This document shows positions 1 to 6,207 of a stretch of 10,341 bases of DNA, piece after piece (the first letter of the stretch is position 1; every line of letters begins with the position of its first letter). This DNA is from Bacteroidota bacterium (lineage in GTDB: Bacteria > Bacteroidota > Bacteroidia > Bacteroidales > Prolixibacteraceae), in the NCBI GenBank assembly GCA_023412195.1, contig JAEYNZ010000109.1, positions 1 to 10,341 on the forward strand, written 5' to 3'. A program made the position numbers and the translations under genes. The notes beneath the pieces are model-generated. The model was given only the letters and a program-made list of their open reading frames with translations. It was not told the DNA's origin and did not search any database.

Positions 1-223
1 ACTCCTGTATCGGGGCAGGAACCTGGGACGACTGGGCTCTTACACCGTTCCCAAAAACCACCGGTACGAATCCTCTTTTAGGAGGAAGCTGTCCTTTTAG
101 CTTGTTCTGCCAATAATAGAACTTTGCCTCGTTTATCTGCTGGTTTGCACAATAGTCTCGGATGGTCAATCCGGATTCCAGTAAACCGTCATAAATGGCC
201 CGGAATTTTTTCTCGTTTAGCAT
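1..223 (-). CDS. tnpA: IS66-family accessory protein TnpA-like (5' part, truncated by window edge)
   Basis: This frame opens with ATG at 223 and stays open to the window edge, giving 74 complete codons. An in-frame stop lies upstream inside the IS leader, and ATG 223 is the first ATG after it. The product starts MLNEKKFRAIYDGLLESG, followed by a helix-turn-helix-like segment with the residues LTIRDYCANQ and NEAKFYYWQNKLKG (about residues 19-44). A KRGFVPVVF stretch comes next (about 49-57). This pattern is characteristic of the first small ORF of Bacteroidota IS66 elements, a DNA-binding accessory protein needed for transposition together with TnpB and the DDE transposase TnpC. Family members are usually a little over 100 residues, so roughly the last third is missing. 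Names for the small IS66 ORFs are used inconsistently between databases. Confidence 0.8.
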   Translation of the reverse strand, partial: MLNEKKFRAIYDGLLESGLTIRDYCANQQINEAKFYYWQNKLKGQLPPKRGFVPVVFGNGVRAQSSQVPAPIQE

Positions 224-249
224 GTGGCTTATCTTTAAAATTAAACCAG

Positions 250-257
250 CAAATCTA
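250..257 (-). promoter_or_regulatory. Possible Bacteroidota-type promoter -7 element for the IS66 ORF
   Basis: The minus strand reads TAGATTTG here, an exact match to the TAnnTTTG -7 consensus of Bacteroidota sigma-ABfr promoters. It lies 26 bases upstream of the IS66 ORF start at 223. A weak -33-like TTTT lies 19 bases further upstream, inside the element. The short motif could occur by chance, but its position just inside an IS end and before its first ORF is sensible. Confidence 0.4.
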
Positions 258-280
258 AAGACCAGCCAGAAGATTTAAAA

Positions 281-303
281 CACGTGGTTCAGCGAATGCT
301 TAC
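281..303 (-). repeat. Putative IS66 terminal inverted repeat (left)
   Basis: Read on the minus strand from 303, the sequence begins GTAAGCATTCGCTGAACC. The GTAAGC start matches the known IS66 terminus, and the distance to the IS66 ORF start at 223 fits. The inner limit is approximate because the partner repeat is outside the window. Confidence 0.6.
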
Positions 304-440
304 GCATCAATAATTGATTAGTATAGTTGAATACTACTGATCATATTATGTGCGCTTAACAGGCAGATCTAAATAATATGGGGTTGTATATGTGTAAGTG
401 GTAACAGATGAATTGAAAAAGATGGTACATCAGCATAAAT

Positions 441-2132
441 TTAAAATAATACAGCACCTTCTTTTACTTCTTTCCCAATTGAAGTATATTCTTTCAAACT
501 CTTGCCTTCTGCAGGCATAATCCTGATGTTGTTGCTTGAAGATCCATTTATTGTGATAGAATTTTTTTGTTCAAAAGGATATTTTACCTCTTTAAATTCA
601 ACATTATTTGAGTTATATATTTGGATGGCAGTTTTATTTTTCAATACAAGGTTGACATTTTCTATGCGAATCTGTTCTGCATCAGCAATAGAAAATCCGT
701 TGTCAGCTTCAATAAGCATGTCAGTGAGTACCACATTTTCAAGTTTCATTTCTGGTAATCCCTGCAGGACAACACCCTGCTGAGCCCCTTTCACAACAAT
801 GTTACGCATATAAATATTTTTGAACTGAGGTGTTTCTTCTGTAACAGGCTCAATATCTGCCAGCTCTCCGGCATCTCCTGATTCAAGCATTTCAGATACC
901 GACATCCCGCTGTAGTACAGATTAAAAGATATAGCGTTGGTAGGGATATCGACCATGCGGATATCCGACATATATATATTTTCAACTACCCCGCCCCTTC
1001 CGCGATTGCTCTTGAAACGCAACCCGACATCGGTGCCAATAAATGTACAGTTTGAAACATGCATGTTACGTACTCCCCCCGACATTTCGCTGCCTACTGT
1101 TACACCACCATGGCCATGGTAAACAATGTTATTCCGGATAACAATATTTTCGCAGGGAACTCCCCTCCGGCGGCCGTCTTCATCCTTCCCTGACTTAATG
1201 CAAATAGCATCGTCACCTACATCAAAGTTGCAATTTTCTACCAGTACATTCCTGCACGATTCTATATCAATACCGTCACCATTTTGCGAATACCATGGAT
1301 TCCTTACAGTAAGGTTTCGTACGATCAGATCTTCCACCATCAGGGGATGTATTCCCCATGCAGGAGAGTTCTGAAACGTTGGTCCGTCGAACAGTACCCG
1401 TTTGCTGTTTTGAATGCTGACCATTACAGGCCTCAGGAAATCGCGTATCGCCTCATATTCCTCTTTTGTATTCAATCCTGTGGGAACATTCATATTTGCG
1501 GTTTCGTGAGCAGCTTTAAATTGTTCTGAAGGATACCATTCGTCACCTTTTTTATTCACTACACCACCTGATGCAAGAAGTTCCTTCCACTGGTTTGCTG
1601 TCATCTTGCTTCTCTTAACAAACCTCCATGCATCGCCCGATCCATCCCATATGCCATGGCCTGTAAAAGCAACATTCTCAAGATTCTTCCCATAAATGGG
1701 AGAAATGCATCGCCATGTGTCCAGTCCTTCAAAGCTGGTTTCAATAACCGGGTACAAATCCTTATTATCTGAAAAAATTACCACTGCTCCGGGTTCGGTA
1801 TACAATTCAAGATTACTTTTCAGAATTACAGGTCCCGTTAACCAGATACCTGCCGGAATAATTACTTTGCCTCCACCCTTTTTTGAAACGACATCAATGG
1901 CATCAGCAAAAGCCTGGCTGTTTAAAACCTGCCCTCCTGACACAGCCCCGAAATCTGTAATTTTTACAGAATATTGAGGAATAACCGGCTCCTGAATATG
2001 GGCCATCTCAAATTCAAGTCCGTTATAAAATCCCGTTTCATTGTTATGCCTTGGAACTTGCCTTGGATTACAACCAACTGACGTTATCAGGATTATTATC
2101 AGAATGAGAATTATTGAATTTATGGCTTTCAT
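441..2132 (-). CDS. GH28 polygalacturonase (probably exo-acting), lipoprotein
   Basis: Glycoside hydrolase family 28 enzyme that hydrolyses alpha-1,4-galacturonosidic bonds of pectin by inversion. Numbered from ATG 2132, the family motifs are present: N284-G-D286 (the NxD site), D307-D308 in VGDDAICIKSGKD, H341 in GHGG, and R372-F-K374 (the RxK substrate site). The VGSEMSGGVRN stretch after the histidine is typical of the exo-polygalacturonase / rhamnogalacturonan-side branch. An N-terminal ITDFGA motif and a long parallel beta-helix fit the fold, and 563 residues is normal for Bacteroidota members. The frame extends 12 codons further to a TTG at 2168. ATG 2132 is preferred because it gives a compact lipoprotein signal (MKAINSIILILIIILITSVGC) with Cys21. 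No acidic residues follow the cysteine, so periplasmic rather than surface exposure is suggested. The gene follows the long PL1 gene by 41 bases and is the last gene of the run. Substrate could instead be a rhamnogalacturonan fragment. Confidence 0.93.
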   Translation of the reverse strand: MKAINSIILILIIILITSVGCNPRQVPRHNNETGFYNGLEFEMAHIQEPVIPQYSVKITDFGAVSGGQVLNSQAFADAIDVVSKKGGGKVIIPAGIWLTGPVILKSNLELYTEPGAVVIFSDNKDLYPVIETSFEGLDTWRCISPIYGKNLENVAFTGHGIWDGSGDAWRFVKRSKMTANQWKELLASGGVVNKKGDEWYPSEQFKAAHETANMNVPTGLNTKEEYEAIRDFLRPVMVSIQNSKRVLFDGPTFQNSPAWGIHPLMVEDLIVRNLTVRNPWYSQNGDGIDIESCRNVLVENCNFDVGDDAICIKSGKDEDGRRRGVPCENIVIRNNIVYHGHGGVTVGSEMSGGVRNMHVSNCTFIGTDVGLRFKSNRGRGGVVENIYMSDIRMVDIPTNAISFNLYYSGMSVSEMLESGDAGELADIEPVTEETPQFKNIYMRNIVVKGAQQGVVLQGLPEMKLENVVLTDMLIEADNGFSIADAEQIRIENVNLVLKNKTAIQIYNSNNVEFKEVKYPFEQKNSITINGSSSNNIRIMPAEGKSLKEYTSIGKEVKEGAVLF

Positions 2133-2173
2133 ATCTTTGATGTTATTACTTTTCTTAAAGCTTTTCAATTTTT

Positions 2174-4642
2174 CTAATATGCTGCTATTTTTTTCCTGAA
2201 TCCCATCTTGTTTTCATCAATAATTCGAAGAAGCAAAATGCCTTTCTCCCTGACAAAAATCTCAGCAGAATAATCTTTCACAGGAACAGAAGCAATTAGT
2301 GAACCAGTTACAGAATAAACCTGAACCAGCTGTATCCTGTTTTGATGCCTGATGTTGATTTTCCCTGAATAGGTTTCATAGGTGACATCAGGTTCCTTTT
2401 CGGGCAAATAAATTTTATTTGTTCCTGAAACAACGGCATCTTCCAGTTGAACTGCAGTAATTACTGCTACCAGGCTGTTTATGTAAACTTCTAAATTGGG
2501 ATATTGCCCATCAACATTGGTCATTAAAGCATCATCCGGGTTGTTTTTATTCAGACCATTGGCATCTTCCCAGAAATCAGGCATGCCGTCATTGTCTGAA
2601 TCAACAGGTGCATCAGCAGAAAGAAGTTCAGGCCATCCACCAACTGCTGATTGGGTGTCTATTAATCCGTTGGTGCTTCCATTACCTCCGGTTGTATAGG
2701 TAGCCGTACCAGTTGCAACATCATGAACAATACGTGCATCCACTTCATCTCGTTCCAGGCGGGCCCCTGCAAGTTCCAGTACTTTTTCATATCCAACTTC
2801 TGCAAGGTGAGTGGTAACTTCTCCTTTTTCAAATTCAGCATCAGATCGGATGTTATTGATCGTAGTACCGGGTGAATAGGCAGCAAATGAGGAGTGCATG
2901 TTTACACCCTGCCAATTATTATTTGTAACAGCAGTGCTGGCAACAACATAATTTCCGCTTATATAAAATGAGCCGTATGTCCCCGCTGATTGATTATTCG
3001 AACCATCATCAGCATATGGCTGAAGAATTCTGCTTTTATTAGATGATGTTGCAGGTCCTGCCTTGTAATAATTGTTTACAATATTGTACCTGCCCCCTTC
3101 TCCGGCATAGGAACTGTTACCTCCCCAGTTGTAAATGGTATTGTTACGAAAATCTACAAGTTCTGATTCAGCTTTATCAGAATAACGGCTTCCATTAAAC
3201 CTTGGATTCCGGCTGTCGTGATGAGCCAGCAGGTTATGATGAAAAGAAGCTTTTCTTCCACCCCAGATACCACCGTAGCCATGCCTCCCTTTATCATGGA
3301 TAGAATTCCTCAGGCTTTCGGACAGGATGCACCACTGCATTGTAAAATTCTCATTGTCATAAAATGAAGCAACTTCATCTGTAGCCCAGCTCATCGAACA
3401 ATGGTCGATGATGATATTCTTCCTGTCACGTCCCCAGATGGCATCGTTCACCTGGTTGGTTTCATCTCCCATTCTGAACCTGAGATATCGGATAATTACA
3501 TTATCCGCATTCACATAAACAGTATGATCCCGGATTGTAATCCCGTCTCCGGGAGCAGTTTGTCCGGCAATGGTAACATCCCCGTTGTTGATATTCAGCG
3601 TGCTCTTCAGTTGGATGTTTCCTGATACCTTGAAAAGAATGGTGCGTGGACCAGTCTGATTGATGGCATACCTGAGAGATCCTTCATTGGTATCATCGTT
3701 CAAATTAGTAACATAAATTACCCTGCCCCCGCGCCCTCCTGTTACATATTTGCCATACCCTTCAGCGCCTGGAAAAGCAGGAAGTTTTTCGGGTTCAGGA
3801 GTTCCTGCACCCACTGATAAAACACCTGCGCCCTGAAAAAGATCCGGGTGAGTTGCTGCTGAATATTGTCCGGCAGGTAATGAAGATTCATTAAGAATCA
3901 TACCTTCAACCATAAGATTTGATTGCAACACTGCCCTGGCTTCCGCTGAAAGTTGCAGATTCAACACACCTGAGGCAGCTTTTAAATGGTTAAAAATTAC
4001 AATGTTATTATGAGCTGCCACTATTTTACCTTCTCCGAATGCATATTCTGCACTTCCTTCAACTAAAGCAACATATGCAGGATTATCAGGATATTTCCGG
4101 CTCAAACCAGAAAGGTTCCATGTGCCTTTGAAATCTGAATTATTTCCCGAAAGCAATAATCTACCTGCATTGGGTACTCCTTTTCCATTGTTCACAATGG
4201 TAATGGTATCACTTCCCGATATCGGACCCAAAAGAGTCATTGTGCTCCCTTCCTGATTATCGCTCTCCATCAGCAGGGAAATATGACCATTTACAGCTAT
4301 TGGGGCATCGAAAGACATACCTGTTCCACCCGTGTTGTACCTGATTGAAGTTCCTCTTTCCATTATAATAAGCCCGGCTGATTTATGGTTGCCTCTAAGC
4401 CGGAGACTACCTGCACCCCTTAAAATCAAATGTCCTTCAAATACTGCTGATGTGGTTTCAATTTCAGTCTCACAAATGACTGTATCACCTGCTGCAGGTA
4501 ACCTTGAAGGTGTATAATTGGCAGCATGATCCCAGTTGCCGTTGCTGGTTCTGTTAAACAGCAAAACTTCTGCCCGGCTTATATGGCTAACTGACATGAA
4601 AACTGAAATAAAACCAATAAATATCCTGCGATAAAACCTCAT
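2174..4642 (-). CDS. Multidomain PL1 pectate lyase with T9SS-type C-terminal sorting domain
   Basis: Polysaccharide lyase family 1 enzyme that cleaves polygalacturonate by Ca2+-dependent beta-elimination. Visible order over 822 residues: signal peptide 1-24; a beta-strand-rich N-terminal module, about 28-280, with GAGSLRLRGN- and GRLLLSGNNSDFKGTW-type segments resembling autotransporter-associated beta-strand repeats; PL1 core from PAFPGAEG (288) to about 600; a calcium-loop-like DSDNDGMPDFWE (681-692); and a tail about 755-822. In the core, IIDHCSMSWATDE (411-423) carries the likely Ca2+ ligands D413 and D422. R478 in HHDSRNPRF is the likely catalytic arginine. The tail (LVQVYSVTGSLIASV, then KGILLLRI, ending in FRKKIAAY) fits a type-A T9SS sorting domain, which would send the enzyme outside the cell. 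The start ATG 4642 is followed directly by a good signal peptide. It lies 28 bases after its paralogue, with which it shares the core but neither end module. Pectate versus pectin preference is not resolved. Confidence 0.92.
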   Translation of the reverse strand: MRFYRRIFIGFISVFMSVSHISRAEVLLFNRTSNGNWDHAANYTPSRLPAAGDTVICETEIETTSAVFEGHLILRGAGSLRLRGNHKSAGLIIMERGTSIRYNTGGTGMSFDAPIAVNGHISLLMESDNQEGSTMTLLGPISGSDTITIVNNGKGVPNAGRLLLSGNNSDFKGTWNLSGLSRKYPDNPAYVALVEGSAEYAFGEGKIVAAHNNIVIFNHLKAASGVLNLQLSAEARAVLQSNLMVEGMILNESSLPAGQYSAATHPDLFQGAGVLSVGAGTPEPEKLPAFPGAEGYGKYVTGGRGGRVIYVTNLNDDTNEGSLRYAINQTGPRTILFKVSGNIQLKSTLNINNGDVTIAGQTAPGDGITIRDHTVYVNADNVIIRYLRFRMGDETNQVNDAIWGRDRKNIIIDHCSMSWATDEVASFYDNENFTMQWCILSESLRNSIHDKGRHGYGGIWGGRKASFHHNLLAHHDSRNPRFNGSRYSDKAESELVDFRNNTIYNWGGNSSYAGEGGRYNIVNNYYKAGPATSSNKSRILQPYADDGSNNQSAGTYGSFYISGNYVVASTAVTNNNWQGVNMHSSFAAYSPGTTINNIRSDAEFEKGEVTTHLAEVGYEKVLELAGARLERDEVDARIVHDVATGTATYTTGGNGSTNGLIDTQSAVGGWPELLSADAPVDSDNDGMPDFWEDANGLNKNNPDDALMTNVDGQYPNLEVYINSLVAVITAVQLEDAVVSGTNKIYLPEKEPDVTYETYSGKINIRHQNRIQLVQVYSVTGSLIASVPVKDYSAEIFVREKGILLLRIIDENKMGFRKKIAAY

Positions 4643-4670
4643 GTTATATTTTTTTCTGCAGTAGTTTCAT

Positions 4671-6119
4671 CTACCGCATGATGTGTTCAACCAGAGAATT
4701 AAGATAGACTTCCAGGTTGGTATAATTATTATCAAGGGTAAAATCATTTCCATCAGCAGGATCATTGGAATCAAGTTTGTTAACTTTCTCCCACGAATCC
4801 GGCATTCCGTCATGATCAGAATCCTGGAGCGGATCATCCTGAGTAAGTATAGGCCATCCTCCAACATCTTCCGGCGAATCAATGATTCCTTTTCTTCCAC
4901 CCGAAAATGAAGAACCATACTTCTCCTTGCCCGTCTGTGCTTCTTTCACGATTCTTTCATCTACTGAATCTCTGCTGAGAGAGCTTCCTGCTGATTGAAG
5001 CACGTGTTTATAAGCTTCAACCGCAGTTTCTGTAGTAACAGGAGTATGAGGCACAGGCTCATTTAACATGGAAAATAGTTTCTTTCTTTTATCTACCCCT
5101 TTACCTTGCACCCCTTTTCCCCAATTATCATTTGTTACGTCAGTGAATCCTTCAACTACATTTCCTTCAATATAGAATTTCCCGGCACCCAGTGTATCTT
5201 TATTATATTTGGGGTTGAAAAATGACTGTGTAAGATCTAGTATCCTGTAGCGCACATCTTTTTTTGTTGCAGGACCAGGCTTATAGTAGTTATTTACCAT
5301 ATTGTACGATCCCTCTTCCCCACCATATACACTGTTAGAGCCCCAGTTGTATATTACGTTGTTGCGAAAATCCACCTGTTCTGAACCCGGATTGTTATTA
5401 TACCTTGAACCATGAAAACGAGGGTTTCTGCTCACATGATCAGAAATTAAATTGTGATGAAAGGATGCATTTTGACCTCCCCATATGCCTCCATACCCAT
5501 GGTTACCTTTGCTGTGCACTGACTGGTCGAGGCTTTCACTTACTATGCACCACTGCATTGTAAAGTCTTTATTCTCATAAAAAGAAGCTGCTTCATCGGT
5601 ACCCCAGCTAAAACTGCAATGGTCTATCATGATATTCTTTTGGTTCATCCCGGAAATGGCATCGAGTTCCTTACCAGATTTATGCCCCGGCCTGACCCTG
5701 ATGAAGCGAATGATCACATTGTCAGCCTCTACTTCTACACCATAATTTATAAGACAGATGCCATCACCCGGAGCACTTTGACCTGCAATTGTTAAATCAC
5801 CATTTTTAATATATATAGGCTTTGCCAGTTCAATGTTTCCGGAAACCCTGAATACAATGATCCGTGGTCCTTTGGCTTCAATAGCTTTTCTAAGACTTCC
5901 CGGACCTTTATCATTCAGATTTTCGACGTAGATAACTTGTCCTCCCCTACCGCCGGATGTATACATTCCTCCTCCCTCTGCTCCCGGGAAAGCAGGTACC
6001 TGTGCATCTACAGCGTGTATCCCTGAAAACACCAGCAGCCAGATTAAAACGAACACAGCATTGTTAAAAATTAACATTCTCATTAAGTCTAAGCTGTTGC
6101 CTGCTATTTTATATATCAT
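4671..6119 (-). CDS. PL1 pectate lyase, compact form
   Basis: Second PL1 pectate lyase. It carries an N-terminal hydrophobic signal (about residues 16-39, probably cut after VDA), then PAFPGAEGGG and TSGGRGG. Further core motifs are GSLRKAI, TIAGQSAPGDGI and MIDHCSFSWGTDE (164-176; likely Ca2+ ligands D166 and D175). YGGIWGG and FHHN follow, and then SRNPRFHGSR with the likely catalytic R231. A calcium-loop-like DSDHDGMPDSWE lies at 433-444, and the protein ends soon after NLEVYLNSLV. There is no lipobox and no sorting domain, so it probably stays in the periplasm or is released by another route. ATG 6119 is given as the start because it follows AT-rich sequence. ATG 6083 (MRMLIFNNAVF) would give a tidier signal peptide and is a real alternative. 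It follows the DUF5123 gene after an 88-base gap holding a strong hairpin, and precedes its longer paralogue by 28 bases, suggesting tandem duplication. Confidence 0.93.
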   Translation of the reverse strand: MIYKIAGNSLDLMRMLIFNNAVFVLIWLLVFSGIHAVDAQVPAFPGAEGGGMYTSGGRGGQVIYVENLNDKGPGSLRKAIEAKGPRIIVFRVSGNIELAKPIYIKNGDLTIAGQSAPGDGICLINYGVEVEADNVIIRFIRVRPGHKSGKELDAISGMNQKNIMIDHCSFSWGTDEAASFYENKDFTMQWCIVSESLDQSVHSKGNHGYGGIWGGQNASFHHNLISDHVSRNPRFHGSRYNNNPGSEQVDFRNNVIYNWGSNSVYGGEEGSYNMVNNYYKPGPATKKDVRYRILDLTQSFFNPKYNKDTLGAGKFYIEGNVVEGFTDVTNDNWGKGVQGKGVDKRKKLFSMLNEPVPHTPVTTETAVEAYKHVLQSAGSSLSRDSVDERIVKEAQTGKEKYGSSFSGGRKGIIDSPEDVGGWPILTQDDPLQDSDHDGMPDSWEKVNKLDSNDPADGNDFTLDNNYTNLEVYLNSLVEHIMR

Positions 6120-6141
6120 TTATAACTTAAATTTCCGATAA

Positions 6142-6178
6142 AAGCTCCGGATAATCCTTTTAAAGATTTCCGGAGCTT
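6142..6178 (-). terminator. Hairpin with U-tract: intrinsic terminator or attenuator inside the locus
   Basis: Perfect 10-base inverted repeat AAGCTCCGGA (6142-6151) / TCCGGAGCTT (6169-6178), extended inward by AATC/GATT after a one-base bulge. On the minus strand the stem is followed by TTTTATC, a short U-tract as expected for a Rho-independent terminator. It lies about 30 bases beyond the DUF5123 stop and about 20 bases before the PL1 start, within an otherwise co-directional run. It may end most transcripts from susC-susD-DUF5123, or act as an mRNA-stabilising 3' end that lets some transcription through to the enzyme genes. Confidence 0.72.
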
Positions 6179-6207
6179 ATAAACATTATAATCAAAAAAC
6201 TAAAACT

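Larger units (their letters stand above)
1..303 (-). mobile_element. IS66-family insertion sequence, left end (partial, runs off the window)
   Basis: This is the beginning of an IS66-type element, read on the minus strand. Its outer end is placed at 303, where the minus strand starts GTAAGCATTCGCTGAACC. This resembles the GTAAGCG-type terminal inverted repeat known for IS66. About 80 bases of leader follow before the first small ORF, which is a typical IS66 arrangement. The rest of the element (remaining small ORFs, the transposase and the right end) lies outside the window, so whether it is intact is unknown. The element reads in the same direction as the pectin genes and sits 137 bases beyond the GH28 stop codon. 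IS66 elements usually make 8-base target duplications, so the left copy would be 304-311 (GCATCAAT). That cannot be confirmed without the other end. Confidence 0.75.

Noticed and set aside
319..336. AT-rich inverted repeat TAGTAT / ATACTA with a 6-base loop in the gap between GH28 and the IS66 end.
   Set aside because: Low-stability stem with no U-tract. It is likely chance in AT-rich sequence; the rest of 304-440 shows no gene or clear signal.
351..360. TGCGCTTAAC, whose minus-strand reading GTTAAGCGCA resembles an IS66-like end.
   Set aside because: The extra T breaks the GTAAGC pattern, and the end at 303 fits better with the position of the IS66 ORF.
416..431. Tiny hairpin (GATG/CATC, 3-base loop) followed by TTTTT on the minus strand, just after the GH28 stop.
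   Set aside because: A 4-base stem is too weak to call a terminator, although the location and U-tract are right.
4667..4918. Open frame of 83 codons on the minus strand within the short PL1 gene.
   Set aside because: It overlaps the C-terminal coding region of a clear PL1 gene in another frame and has low-complexity Ile/Leu-rich sequence, so it is a shadow frame.
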